Made by a program: the position numbers and the translations under genes
In this document: one piece after another, positions 11,311 to 22,796 of the stretch
Numbering within the stretch: position 1 is the stretch's first letter
How the letters are laid out: every line of letters begins with the position of its first letter
From: Undaria pinnatifida
Lineage: Eukaryota; Sar; Phaeophyceae; Laminariales; Alariaceae
Length of the DNA stretch: 64,000 nt
Assembly: GCA_012845835.1 (NCBI GenBank)
Contig: JABAKD010000021.1
Coordinates: 6,293,386 to 6,357,385, forward strand
Direction of reading: 5' to 3'
Notes under the pieces: model-generated
Told to the model about the DNA's origin: nothing
Seen by the model: the letters and a program-made list of their open reading frames with translations, nothing else
Databases searched by the model: none

Positions 11311-11625
11311 TTTTTTTTTTTTCTTCTTTTCTTTTCCTCACACTCTTACTCTCCAGCTCCTGGACAGGCCGTGGTCACAGGTGTCGTCCCTTCTTCCCCC
11401 CGGTTCTTGCCTTCTATTTTTATCGCGCATAGGATTCAGCAATCCCACTGCTCGTCGATTTTTCATCGAGTGTTGCTAACTCACGCTCTCGTGCTTTTTT
11501 CCGCAAGTCAAATTGTGCACAAGAAAAAGTCCCAACGAATTTACACGAGTATGCAAACGGCGGGGCTCGAACTCACGAAACTGACCTATATCAGGCTCGA
11601 GGATAACCTGATACGCCACCGGGGC
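11311..11625 (-). mobile_element. tRNA-derived SINE copy 1
   Basis: On the minus strand the element starts GCCCCGGTGGCGTATCAGG, which contains a polymerase III box A (TGGCGTATCAGG). About 34 bases later comes GAGTTCGAGCC, a good box B. A body of ~230 bp with ATACTCGTGTAAATTCG follows, then an A-rich tail, seen on the plus strand as a T-run at 11311. The word TGAGGA lies on both sides (11305-11310 and 11627-11632) and fits a target duplication. SINEs depend on a partner LINE for movement. Confidence 0.8.
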
Positions 11626-11631
11626 ATGAGG

Positions 11632-11931
11632 ATTTTCTTTTTTTTTTTCTCACATATCACTTTCCAGCTTCTGGACAAGCCGTGGTCACAGGTGTCGTCC
11701 CTCCTCCCCCCCGGTTCTTGCATTCAAGGTTTATCGCGCATAGGGTTCCGCAATCACACTGCTCGTCGATTTTTCATCGAGTGTTGCTAACTCACGCTCT
11801 CGCGCTTTCCGCGAGTCAATTTGTGCACAAGATAACGTCCCAGCGAATTTATACGAGTATGCACTCGGCGGGGCTCGGACTCAGGACTGACCTATACCAG
11901 GCTCGAGGACAACCTGATACGCCACCGGGGC
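11632..11931 (-). mobile_element. tRNA-derived SINE copy 2, tandem to copy 1
   Basis: This has the same head, body and A-rich tail as copy 1 and is separated from it by only about six bases. Box A reads TGGCGTATCAGG and box B GAGTCCGAGCC. The shared body words include GAGTGTTGCTAACTCACGCTC on the plus strand. The tandem pair is in one orientation. Confidence 0.8.
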
Positions 11932-12130
11932 GACCGGCCGATGATATATGCCGCCGACTCCCCTTGTAACCACAGCCCAGTTTGTACCAGGTTTAACAGG
12001 GTGGTGTTGGTCAGTCTGTACGCGGAAGCAATGAAAACCCGGTTTTCAGGGGGAAACAATCTCACATCTGTACTCGTAGAAAAAGGAAATGCATCAGTTC
12101 ATCAAGTGTATCCTGTAAGTCGTATATACG

Positions 12131-12664
12131 CCTGGTACTACACTATACCTGTTATTTGGTAAGGCGCATGTCTCGTAGGACACTTACATACAGTGGAACG
12201 ACATACCGTCAGCAGTTAGTTGTACACCCGTGATAAAGTTTCGTATTACCACTTCAATGTTTCCCCACCCTTTTTGTGCACCATACGATTTATCATCTTA
12301 TTTTTTTTAGGGGACGAGTGTACGTATCCAAAAATATACTTCGTATAACACACCGCTTCACCCCACCAGATAGTACAATGTCGTCCTGCAGCAGTACAAT
12401 AGTCTACCCACACATTCATATATTCCTGAGCACCACATCTGTACTTTCTTCGCAACTGAAAAAACGTATTGTTCACACGTAAATAGTAGTAGTAGGGGCG
12501 TGACCCACGTATATAATAATTGCAGTGCGAGTAATCTTATCCATCCGTGTTGTTATTGGTGGCCGCGGTTTTCATCGGTCCAGGCAACTAAGAGCAAAGA
12601 AGACCACTTCGTTCCTGCAGTAGTTCGGAGGCGCCCTGTAAGTTACATACCCTGGTACCTTTCT
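12131..12664. other. Unassigned interval
   Basis: I see no gene, RNA or repeat beyond short T-runs. Short overlapping frames on both strands at 12246-12482 are open but lack any recognisable domain. Confidence 0.4.
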
Positions 12665-13870
12665 TTTTTTTAACTAAATCCTAGCTGGTTGGCGAGTTTG
12701 GTTAGATTTTTTTTTTCGCAGGTGAAGATCGATAGTCTGTAGAGTCTAGACTTTACGGTAGTAGCCGCCATTATATATTGTGGGTTTGTATACCACTATT
12801 GATTCGAGCGAAGCGAGTTTCTAATTCCCACCTGCGGTCCCCCCGTAATAGCGCTCTACTAGAAAGAAAAAGTTCGTGTGTCTGTGTGTTTGTACGCTCT
12901 AACTTGAATTTAGACCAGGTCACTGGAAAAATGAGTGCTGTGGTGGCGGACCACACGAAATAATAAAAAAAAATCCTACCTGGTTAGCAAGTTTGGCTAG
13001 ATTTCTTACTCGTACGTGGAGATCGTTGGTCTGTAGAGTTTAGACTATACGGTAGTAGCCGCCATTCTATGTGGTGGGTTTGTATACCACGATTGATTAT
13101 TATTGTTGTTGTTGTTCTCACATTAACTCGCATAATCAAGTCCGTGGTCACAGGACAGGCTCCAGTCACTCTGGAGCTGAGGAATACCCCAGGGAAAAAC
13201 ACACACAACCCAAGGTGGTACACGCATATATTATATTCACTCACGACGAGCATCGAATATTGGGTCTTTGTGTGACATTGTGTCATACCGATTAATATTG
13301 CGAGGGCATGAACGGGATGCCCATGAAGGACACAAGGAGTTCGGCCTCTCTTTCCCAAAACCTGAAATCCACGGAGACCGTGATAATGCCAGTTGTTGGC
13401 TACGTGTAGAACATTTTTCGCAGTCGTGGGCATTACGAGGTCGGACATGTAGCGCAAAGAGCTAGGCACACTGACAATGAGGATAACCTATGGATTGCTG
13501 GTATCCAGCACCCACAACGCACCGATCACATTGATATCCCGTTCGCCAAGGCTCTTATGAAGGCACAACGGGAGGGCGTTGAGAGACGACGATCAGCAAA
13601 ACAACGTGCTAGGCAAGTTTTATTGGATTAATTTTTTCTTCTCAGGTGAGGGTCGATATCCTGTACATACATGGTTGTACCCCCCGGTATATATAGTGGG
13701 TTTGTGTACGCACAAGACTATTGTTACTAAATTCATATACGAGTACGGTACATTGTGTCTTGGCGTGATGTCTTGCCGTACCGATAAATTTTGCAAGGGC
13801 CTAATAGGGACACCCGTGAAGGACACAGCGGGTTCGACTTATCTCTCTCATTATCTGACCCCGAGTCACT
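12665..13870 (+). repeat. Three diverged direct repeats, unclassified element
   Basis: The segments 12677-12800 and 12972-13093 match closely: both contain AAATCCTASCTGGTT, CTGTAGAGT, ACGGTAGTAGCCGCCATT and GGGTTTGTATACCAC. A third, more diverged version runs from about 13610 to 13870 and shares GTGGGTTTGT, TACCGATAAAT and GAAGGACACA with the second. The second and third versions therefore extend beyond the first. I cannot assign a class. Coding traces inside are described separately. Confidence 0.6.
13410..13631 (+). pseudogene. Possible C-terminal coding remnant
   Basis: An open frame of 73 codons with no ATG at its start ends in TAA at 13629-13631. It reads charged and protein-like, for example TDNEDNLWIAGIQHPQRTDH and a basic tail with ERRRSAKQRARQ. 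It lies within the diverged direct repeats and follows another open piece in a different frame (13268-13465), as expected for a broken transposon gene. I do not recognise a family, and chance cannot be excluded. Confidence 0.25.
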
Positions 13871-14029
13871 AGAAGAAAACTATCTAAAAATGACCCCATT
13901 TTTGTAGTCTTGGTCATAACCCTGGCACCTGGTAACCACATCATACCCTTTTGAGACAGTAAGGGACAGATTTATCAACGTTTGCTTTAATATTACCCTT
14001 ATAACTCTCGAAGCTCGACATGTAAGAGT

Positions 14030-14300
14030 TTCACCCGATCTTTCCCCGCCACAAGAGTTCGTCGCCAGTGTCTTCCCTTCTACCCTCCGCTACAGACCAA
14101 AATTTGTAAAGCGCGTAGGATTTAGCTATTGCGCCCTTGTCTTCAGCAATACATATTTGTCGATGATATGTTTCGCCCATTCACGTTGTCGCGCCTTCCG
14201 ATCGTAAATTTGAACAAAAGAAAATGTCTGGCATGCGCATGATGAGACTTCAACCGACCGTTTTTACGTTGGCAGGGACCCTACTAACCTACCACTTGAT
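14030..14300 (-). repeat. Possible decayed SINE relative
   Basis: Words such as AGCGCGTAGGATT, TTGTCGATGATATG and a CACGTTGTCGCGCCTTCC-like segment fall in the same order as in the SINE bodies at 11.3-11.9 kb. There is no clear head or A-tail. The similarity is weak and was judged by eye. Confidence 0.3.
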
Positions 14301-14489
14301 CGGGGACGGCAAAACATGTAATCTTCTGTTGGTAGATTTTTGTTCTCCGCCGCCCTACAGTCGAGACATCAACTTTGATGATGACAGACCGCTACCTATC
14401 GCAGACTAGTCGGCTTACCTTTTCGTGAATAATGGCGCCAAATGGCGGCCACTCGAAGGAGTCGAAGAAGGTTATCGCCGCGTGCAGAA

Positions 14490-15085
14490 TGGACCGCGCA
14501 ATCCTGGCATGACCAGTAGTGTTTGGCCGGGGGTTTGGAGTATACACAGAGAACAACAAGAAGACGTGCGTCAGTCTGGGCGACGTAGTGAACTTCTACA
14601 ATGGTGTGATCATGTTTAAAATCGTCCGGTCCAACCCTTTCTGGTAGATAGAAGCCTTTCCGCGATTAACCTGTTTGCGGTAGGCGGAGCGAAGTTGTGG
14701 ACGTGTCATGGTGGACGATGATGCGCGCATATTGAAGACTCTCCGGTCTAAACTATTCCGGGGGACATAGAACAAAACACCCGCGATTCACCCACATGTA
14801 CGTCAGTCGATGCGACGTGGTGAAGTTCCACAATGAATAGTGTGCTCATGATTGAGACCGTCTGGTCTTTCACTTTTCGGGGGATAAAAGACTATCCGCG
14901 ATTAACCTACTTGCCTAAGTCGGAGGGAGCGACGTGGTCGTGTTCTACAGAGTGGTGCTATTCAACATTGAAGGCAATCCGGTCTAAAGATTTCTGGGGG
15001 ATACAGGACTATCCTCGATTGACCTATTGGGCGGGCGATTTGGTCCTGTTTTTCAGTTGTGATGTGCTTACTCTATCACCGTATT
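14490..15085 (+). repeat. Degenerate ~117-bp tandem array
   Basis: Four to five units start with ATTGAAG/GACC-type words followed by TCCGGTCTAAA and GGGGGATA. They continue with CGCGATTAACCTA and GCGACGTGGT, and end near CTACAATGGTG. Unit starts lie near 14615, 14732, 14851 and 14967, a spacing of 115-119 bp. A partial unit precedes them from about 14560. No frame stays open across the array, so it appears to be a decayed minisatellite. Confidence 0.7.
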
Positions 15086-15780
15086 TTTAAGGTGTGACCC
15101 TTTTCCGGGGAAAAGTCTGTCATAAGGTCAATCTTCGTATACAATTCGTAGTATGTGGGATTCCCTGTCACGAAAAGCACGAACGATTCAAAATTAGCAT
15201 AAGATCATGTTCGTACCCCTAAGCCGTAAACTCATTATTGATGTAGCACTGCTGGTGATAAGACCACCTTTTTAAGGGACAACGGACGTAGTCACGTTTT
15301 TTTCTGGTCCAGTTTTCCCGCTCCTCGTTCATCCAGTTCGTCCATATATTCGCCCTTTGACCTACTAATAGTTTTTTTTTAATCATGATTTTTTTTATTT
15401 ATGTAAGAATTTTATTCTATCGTATGTACCAGGTATTTGATTGTAAATATTTCCCTTTCTATTCTGGTACTTTTTGGGTACCCATCGGGGGTTAGAGTCA
15501 ATTATGTCGTTAACGACACCTCTATCGAAGATTGAACAAGTAGAACTAAATACTCATTATATGGGCGAGCTGTTTTCACATTCAGCCGTTCTTTTTAGCC
15601 AACGACATCAGCACACTCCGTGCCTATGGTCAATCTTAACTCCAGAAAGGTATAAAATTTGTAATAACAGACTGTGAGATAGAAAATCCAAACAATATCC
15701 GCATTAAATCAAGCCAACAAAAGTGACGTTTCAGTGTTGTACCGGGTACGAAAACACAACAACAATAATGCAAGACAGAC
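15086..15780. other. Unassigned interval
   Basis: This is AT-rich sequence with runs of T near 15370-15395. I see no gene, repeat copy or RNA signature. Confidence 0.4.
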
Positions 15781-16865
15781 AATATATTATAAAAAATGAA
15801 AGTACACTCCAGCTGTGAGATCGACGATTTTGTCGAAACTCATCTTTGCAAGTTGTGTGTGATACTCCGATCGCGCGTATTACGGGTTGTGTGTCCTCAT
15901 TAAGGATATAGGTCGGCGACTCCCCTTGCAACTACAGTGTAGCTACCAGGGTCAACAGGGTGATTTTAGTCAGTCTGTGCGCGGAAACTATAAAACTCGT
16001 TTCTGAGGGGGACAAAATCTGACAGCGGGTGGAAGGAAATGCATCCGTTTATCAAGTGAATCCTGTAAGTCAAATAACCGGTGTAGGGAGGGCGGAGTTT
16101 TGAAGGACGTGGAGGCCTGATTTCGACCAAAAAGGAGCGGGATTAGAAGGAGGAGGGGGGGGGTGAGGGGGAGGGGGAGGGGGAAGGGGGGGCGGACGGG
16201 CGGGCAATTTGTGCGTGGAAGCTGTAAATTCTTCAAGTGGATGAATGTGACCGTTTTAGAAAAAAAGAAAAACAAAAAGCACCAGTTAATCATGGGGGGG
16301 GGGGGTGGCGGGGGCGGGGCGGGTGGGGCGGCTCAATCTGTCCGTGGAAACAATACATTCGTCTGAGTGGATAACTGTGACGGTTTTGGGAAGAATGAAT
16401 TAGTTTATCATGTATATCCTGGGGTAAGTCGTACAATAATTGAGTAGAAAGAGGGCAGAGTATTCGAGGGGGTGGGGGTTAGATGGAGTGGGGCGGTGGG
16501 GAGGTGGCGGGTGGGGGCGGGTAGGGGTGGGGGAGGAGAGGGAAGGGCTATATGTGCATAGATGTAGGGTTTTGTTAAACGTGTGGTGCTAGGTCTAGGC
16601 GATGGTGCGGGTGGTGGGGAAGGAGGGGGCATTCGGGGCGGGGGAGGGGGACGGGGGGGGAAGCGCAGCGTAATTGATGGCTCTATAATGATAATGAGGT
16701 GATATCCAGTGCGTGAAGGTTTTTTATTGTGGCGGATTCCGATATTAGGTGGGGCGTTTGAGCAAGGGAGAGCGAGAACGGAGGAGGGAAGGTTTTTTGT
16801 AGGAGGTTTAGGTCACATATAAAATTCAAACACACTCCGGCTGTGAAATATTTTGAAAAATGATA
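15781..16865 (+). mobile_element. Foldback-family element, G-tract modules
   Basis: The head starts TATTATAAAAAA...TACACTCCAGCTGTGAG and runs through CTGTGCGCGGAAACTATAAA. Modules punctuated by G-runs follow (16150-16200, 16290-16330, 16490-16540, 16625-16660). They share TGTGCGTGGAA, AGTTTATCATGTATATCCTG and GTGCTAGGTCTAGGCGATGG. The copy ends with GGTTTAGGTCACATA and a second, partial head-like stretch at about 16830-16865. There is no coding capacity. Confidence 0.8.
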
Positions 16866-18280
16866 TAATATATAAATACGACAGCAGTTTCTAAGGGTGC
16901 GTCGACGAAAGACGATATTAAAGGCTGCAAGGAGGTCAACATTCGTGCTGAGAAGGAGCGGATAGCTATTACGCGAACAACACAAGACGACGAAGAGTAA
17001 AAAGGTGCCGAGATAAAGCCGACGGGGAGAGAAAATACGTGAGCAAAGAGAGAAACAACAAAAAAGAAAAGCAAAACAAACTAAAATTATGCAAACTAAA
17101 ATAATGCAAGGAAGGCAGCACTTATCATCACATTCGCTTTCACCCTCCCCCCAATGAACTCAATTAAAACAAACTTATAATACTGGGTCGTGTTCAATGA
17201 TTCGCACAATGTGAAGTCAAGTAGGTCGATGTAGCGGATACATAAACAACGTGAACGAGAAACAAAGAACCAAGGCTAGGTCGAAGGTGAGTTTTTGAAA
17301 CAAGTTATGATGAAAGTTATGGTGATGCTCCGACTCCTGCTGGGTGGTGCCGTCTGCTTTGCTGGCGTGTTTATTATTCACTTGTTCTGAGTATGCTTCG
17401 ATTTTTGTATTGGGTATGTATGAGGGTGATGGCAGTATGGACACCTCTGCTGAAGTCAATCATAACCAGCGAGCTGCTGGAACACTGTGCGAAAGTGTTC
17501 CTACTCCCGCCGTAGGGTCGTTCGAAAACCAAATGGTTGATATCGACATAGATATTTTTTAGTTCTCTTGATGGTGTGCTTGTTGCACAGACACTCCTTG
17601 TGCCGTGTGTAGATGAGTGGAAACGTCGGTATACTGTGAAGAACACACACGGAGTGTGGCAGGTCCAAGGCACGCCGCTGTTTGTGTTATTCCCTTTAAA
17701 CTGGTATTTTCACCAATCTACATCGAGCCCAAGCAGTGTCCGCGCTTGTGTCTTTTAGAGAGACACGAGCTCTGTTGTCGCAACATACTAGACAGAGTTA
17801 CACTTCGCAAAATCTGCAATGTATTTTGTCCATGCAATGAACGCACCGCAATGAACACGCGGGCAAACATGATGCAAACCAACGCAACACAAAATTTGAA
17901 ACAAGAATGAATGGAAAGAATTGGAAACCGACAATAATAGCCAATTTATTGAAATGAAATATTATCCGAGGCGGAGAACGAGTACATCAAGTTTGGTTCG
18001 TACTTTGGTCAAGACACGCAAAAACATCAATTATCTGATTTCGGGATAATTGAATGTGAACATATAAAAAATTAGGAAGTGTCTCGAAACACGTCGTTGG
18101 CGGCAATAGTAGTCATCACTAAAAATATAGCGAAATTGCGGGGGGGGGGGGAAGTTGTACAGCAGTAATAATTGCCTCGAAAGCAGAAACAAAAAAAACA
18201 AAAAAAAAACTATGAAGTAGAGGTTCCAGGTAAACTTATACTCACATTTCTAATTCGTTTAGGGGGTTGGCCGAACTTGA
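16866..18280. other. Unassigned interval
   Basis: Short frames at 17217-17910 on both strands lack recognisable domains. A G-run occurs at 18139-18150 and A-runs near 18190-18210. Nothing more can be supported. Confidence 0.4.
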
Positions 18281-18820
18281 CGAGGTAAATTCACGGCGGG
18301 TCAGCGCACCCGTGCGTGGAAGCCTGGGGAGATATTTAATCACATCCGTGAACACGATCGAGGCTATAAAACGCCACACCCCACAAGAAGAGTCGACCGG
18401 GGCAACTCAACATCGTACTCCGTCTGTGCCGCCTCCAAAAATATAACGGCGGCCGCAAAAGATTTTTTCTTAACGAGTCTCGTTTTCAAGCCGCAAGAAA
18501 ACAACCCCACCAGTCAAGAACACGATTATACGCTCAAGGATCCGATGGCTTCTTCGTCGTCGCTACCATTTATTCGCGCAGCGTTTTCAAAGCTTCCACC
18601 GTCCACCCAAGAGACCCTGGATGTGACGATTTCTCTTCCCCTAGGCCACGACAAAAATGGGGAGAGGCCGGCGGGGGCGCTCACGCCACGATGCAAGCCG
18701 TCTCGCTTCCTTCCACCTTCGTTGGTGTTTAGTCAGCACGGGGTTGTGCGAGTTCCTGCGATGTTTCGACTTCTTACATACATGTTCAAGAACTATGCAC
18801 AGTTTTTTCGACAAGACTAG
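18281..18820 (+). CDS. Candidate open frame with TATA box, hypothetical
   Basis: The frame is open for 179 codons from just after an in-frame TGA at 18278. The first ATG is at 18545 and begins MASSSSLPFIRAAF; it ends with a stop at 18818-18820. A TATA-like word, GCTATAAAACG, lies at 18363-18373, some 170 bases before the ATG. It could be the promoter of a short gene starting at 18545, but the frame is open through it, so it could equally sit inside an exon. The 91-residue product has no recognisable domain. The absence of repeats here makes this one of the few intervals where a host gene fragment is plausible. Confidence 0.25.
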   Translation, partial: RGKFTAGQRTRAWKPGEIFNHIREHDRGYKTPHPTRRVDRGNSTSYSVCAASKNITAAAKDFFLTSLVFKPQENNPTSQEHDYTLKDPMASSSSLPFIRAAFSKLPPSTQETLDVTISLPLGHDKNGERPAGALTPRCKPSRFLPPSLVFSQHGVVRVPAMFRLLTYMFKNYAQFFRQD

Positions 18821-20751
18821 ACTATTATATTTCGCGTGAAATTAAATCTAACTAGATGGACTTATTTTTCCCCAACCAACAAGTTTTCATCTTTCATGGT
18901 TAAACTGTACCCCAAAAAAGGAAGAAGAAAAACGAAGGAAAAGCTGGAAACAAAGAGAGAAACAATACGGCCCAAGTGTAACGAAACGAGCAAAAACGGA
19001 TGCCAGTAAATGGCAAAAAACACCAGGCAGGTGAAGCAAATCAACCACGCCAGTGGCAGCAACCATAATCCGTTTGCAACCACCCTACCGTAGTAGCAGG
19101 AGCATTGCCACGTGTTTCACCATTTTTATCGCACTGTTACTGACGACAGTAGTGTTTATACCGCCATCATCTCCGTATCCAAATCAAAACAACGAAGAAA
19201 GAAAATTTATTGAAATTTTAATAAACTGGTAACAACAAAGCAGCTGAGAACACCCAGAGGGAGTCGGGGCAGCACCTAGACTATGTTCCAAATGCAACTA
19301 CTCATACCTTAGGGTTAGGAGTGTAGTGCTGCTGCCTGGTGCTGGCCTGTGCAGAAACCATAGAAAGAGTCAAGAAAGAATATGTATCTGTTCATATGAT
19401 ACAGGTAGTCGTTAATAGGGTAGAGGCACCTATCTAGTTCCATCAATTCGAAATGGAATGTTCCCTGTCGATTATCCCACGTTTCAACATTTTTCGACGA
19501 GCTCCAGAGTTGACAACAAGAGCGTGCATGTGTGGTGCTTACATGGAGCTGATACACCCACCGCACTAGAGCACAACCAGCACATTCGGTGCGCTTGTCG
19601 ATTACTTCCCCCACAGAGACGAGCTCTGTGGTAACAACCAACAAAGAACAGACATCTCACGGTGAGGGATATCCTTTTTGGCTAACCGTTTCTGACCGGT
19701 TAAGCGCAAGAAGAGTGGGACTACTTGTATATCGGTTGGAATGGTGCAGCTTTGTTTACGGGTATACTTGAAAAAAACAAAATTAGGAGCAGCTCATCGT
19801 AGATATGTTATTTGGTCGAGTTGCGCGAGAGAACGCCTTCGGAGTCGTTATTATGACGAGATAGTGAGATCTTACTTGTCTTAGGAGCTTCACAACGTCT
19901 GCTGCACCCCTGATGTGGGGTAACTTCAAATATAAACATATTTATACTATATAGGTAGACTATACGTTTCAAGTATTCAATTGTGTTTGACCATGCAATG
20001 CAGAACGCATTGAAAGCGAAGGGCTGAGACAAACATGCCACCACACCGGAAAAGCGCAAAATAAAAAGAAACAAACAAACTTGAGCTGAAGAAGGCGTAG
20101 AAAAAGGGTGATCATACGGATGAAAAGAGGCACGAAACCTTACGTGGACTCCGTTACTCGAAGGTGCACGATCAAGTCGAGGCACCGTAGTACGCACCAT
20201 ATATATCAAGAGTGTTGCCACCGGCGGTCTCGGTTTTTTTATTGCCGTTGTCCCATGCGGAGACTGTTTGGCTTTGTGTGAGGGGACTAGCTCCTGAAAA
20301 TGGATCGGACCGTTTAATTGACACTTGCTTGCCGAGTAAACGTTTTATCGAAGTATTTAGTGTGTACCTACACGCCGGCTTCCATTGTGGGATACATTGG
20401 AGCGATGTTTAGACGAAACATAGGCCCCCGCACATAGAGTGCTGCGTCCACCTTGTGATCGAAGAGGGTATCTGGTGATTGTATGGTTCGGTAAAATACG
20501 GATACGATGACGGTTGACTACAGTAAGGATTTCCAGTCGTAGGTTGGCTACCTGGTTGCGGGATATCGAGATGGTGGAAATATTACGTCTATTTTGCCGC
20601 CTATTGGGATCAACCTCACATGATCCGATAGAAAAAGAGTCGAAAAAATTTCGATCCTGTTGTTGACCGTTTAGTTCCTTGGGTTTAGGATTCAATAATT
20701 TCATAGAAATAGAGGGCCATTCACCAGGTATGTTGGCTGTATCATATATAT
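18821..20751. other. Unassigned interval
   Basis: Open frames of 137 codons (19808-20221, minus) and 146 codons (20357-20797, minus) are present. Neither shows a domain, and the second runs into the foldback head at 20752, so its start is repeat-derived. I see no repeat copy between 18.9 and 20.7 kb. Confidence 0.4.
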
Positions 20752-21025
20752 GTGATATTTGAGCACACTCCAGCTGTGAGGTCCAATATTTCATCAAAAT
20801 TCATCTTGCCAAGCTGTGTGTGACACAACGGTTGCGCGTATTAGAATGTGTGCATCGTTCTAGGGTTGTTGGCCGGAGACTCACCTCGAAACCAGCTTGT
20901 ACCACGTCAACAGGGGACTGTTATACATTCCGTGGAAGGAAACCATAGAATCTGTTTTTGAGGGGGGCTAAATCTGACTGGGAACGCGGAATGAATCATT
21001 TTATCGTGTGTATCCGTCAGTCGTA
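20752..21025 (+). mobile_element. Diverged foldback-family head
   Basis: This starts CACACTCCAGCTGTGAG and keeps the order of the family head: a GCAAGCTGTGTGTGA-like word, TTGCGCGTATTA, GTCAACAGGG, CGTGGAAGGAAACC, TTTTTGAGGGGGGCTAAATCTG and ATTTTATCGTGTGTATCC. It is more diverged than the other heads and has no G-tract modules after it. Confidence 0.7.
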
Positions 21026-21514
21026 TTAATGTTTATAATCCAAACGGACACTGCAGTAGGTTTTGAACTATAACTGAGTGACCTTGTGCGTGGTGTCGTA
21101 TACCAAGAGTACACTAATGTTTAATACATAGCTCTATGGGCTATATATACTAGACGTAGACCACTCAGACGCAGCACAGGTAGTACTTGATCCACTACTC
21201 CAATATACTTTGTTTTCATTGAAAACCCTCATCCACTACCCGTTATGGTATAATGCAATAGTTTCGTGACATGCACGACTTCGGGCTACTGCGATATATG
21301 CAAAGCTTGAAGTGTTTTTTCGTTGCCTGTCTAATTCCCCTTGATGTAGGGCGACAGCCAAATCTAGGGAATCATCGCCGCCGCCAAAGCTGAATGTGAT
21401 AGGGGCTGCCCTCCCATATCGTAGTCACGATGGCTCTATATTTACAATGCTCAGTCTTTACCATTTGACCGTGTATGTTTGCTTTATAGCATATGTACCA
21501 GATATAACATAACA

Positions 21515-21645
21515 CCAACGCACACTCCAGCTGCTATATCCAAGTTTTCGCCGAACTCGTCCTCGCAAGCTGTGTGACACAGGGTATTCCGATCGCGCGC
21601 AGAATTTTGGGTGCGTTCATTGAAGATGTTTTTCGGCGACTCCAC
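21515..21645 (+). mobile_element. Foldback-family head fragment
   Basis: This shares CACACTCCAGCTG, GCAAGCTGTGTGACA, TATTCCGATCGCGCG and TTTTCGGCGACTCCACTTG with the family head, then similarity stops. It is a 5' fragment about 130 bp long. Confidence 0.65.
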
Positions 21646-22385
21646 TTGAAATTTGATAATTCCTGGCTCAATACAATGATTGTGTACATCTTGTTCTCCT
21701 TGTGTTTGTCCATGCGGCCTAGGCGGAATATCTCCGGGGTATCAATGCGATGATTTCGAATTCAAGCATATCGATAGACATCATCATGCATAGGGTATGT
21801 CTGGCGTCTGGTGTGCGCATAACGTCACGTTGTTTAGCAACTGCACAAAACTAACCTTACTGCATGTGTCACTACCGAACGTTTGATAGAATACAGACTG
21901 AAGATCATGCAAAAGGGGATTTGTTGGCTGATACCAATGCGTCACATACCTGAACATGGTTAACACGTGGAACTACAGACAGGTGTATCACAGTAATGCC
22001 AGCACACGCCTGGCGAGGGATTGCAATCGTGCACGCCCGACGAGGCGACCCGGAGAGTTTACTGTGTGCAGAAGAAGGCGTTGTTTCTGGTTGTTGGTTG
22101 TGCAGAGGGCGTATACCCCCGGGTTGTTCGCGTGATTCTCTGAGAACGACGCCCCCGGGCTCTCTGGCATATTTGACTAGTAATAGCGTTCAGATCACAG
22201 CGTTCATATATCATGCAGTAGATTTCCGGAAATGTGAACAAAGGGCGACCTTACGTTACATCGTCTGTAGGAAACTTTGAGTCGACCGTGTGTCGTACCA
22301 TGTCGCCCTGTGTCGTGTACGGAGCAGGAGAAGATTTAGGTCTACGCACACTACCAGGTCACAACCCGACGACGCAGCACGCGAT
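21646..22385. other. Unassigned interval
   Basis: Short overlapping frames only, and no recognisable feature. Confidence 0.35.
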
Positions 22386-22796
22386 GTAGCTGTTCGAGAT
22401 TGGCGGTTTGTATAGGTTCGCGTGTTTCCGATGCATCCTCCCGCCACTCTGAGGGCCATTTAGGATGGTTTAGTGGAGCGCGTGCCCACGTGGGCCCACG
22501 AGACGAGTCCGTCAAGTTGTTTTTTAACATCCGCGTTTGTGCGTACACCACTCACGAATGATTTGGTAGTTGTTAGTTACCGTTGCATCAATGTGTAGCT
22601 GTTCGAGATTGGCGGTTTGTATGGGTTCGCGTGTTTCCGATGCATCCTCCCGACACACTGAGGGCCATTTAGGATGGTTTGGTGGAGCGCGTGCCCACGT
22701 GGGCCCACGAGACGAGTCCGTCAAGTTGGTATTTAACATCTGTGTTTGTGCGCACACCACTCACGAATGATTTGGTAGTTACCGTTGCATCAATTT
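22386..22796 (+). repeat. Two-unit 211-bp tandem duplication
   Basis: The unit starts GTAGCTGTTCGAGATTGGCG at about 22386 and again at about 22597. The copies differ at only a few positions and by small indels. Each contains the perfect 12-bp palindrome GCCCACGTGGGC and the word GAGACGAGTCCGTCAAGTTG. The high identity suggests a fairly recent duplication. Both copies include short minus-strand open frames, which I read as by-products. Confidence 0.9.

Larger units (their letters stand above)
11209..12130 (+). mobile_element. Foldback-family head, split by two SINEs
   Basis: The left part (11209-11310) matches the family head through GATACTCCGATCGCGCG and GTCCTCATTGAGGA. The match resumes at about 11943 with CGCCGACTCCCCTTG and runs to AAGTGTATCCTGTAAGTCG. 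The ~620 bp between them are two SINEs. The copy was therefore complete when the SINEs inserted, which dates the head before them. Confidence 0.75.

Noticed and set aside
22480-22525. GAGACGAGTCCGTC considered as a hammerhead ribozyme core
   Set aside because: There is no CTGATGA element and no correctly placed GAAA on either strand.
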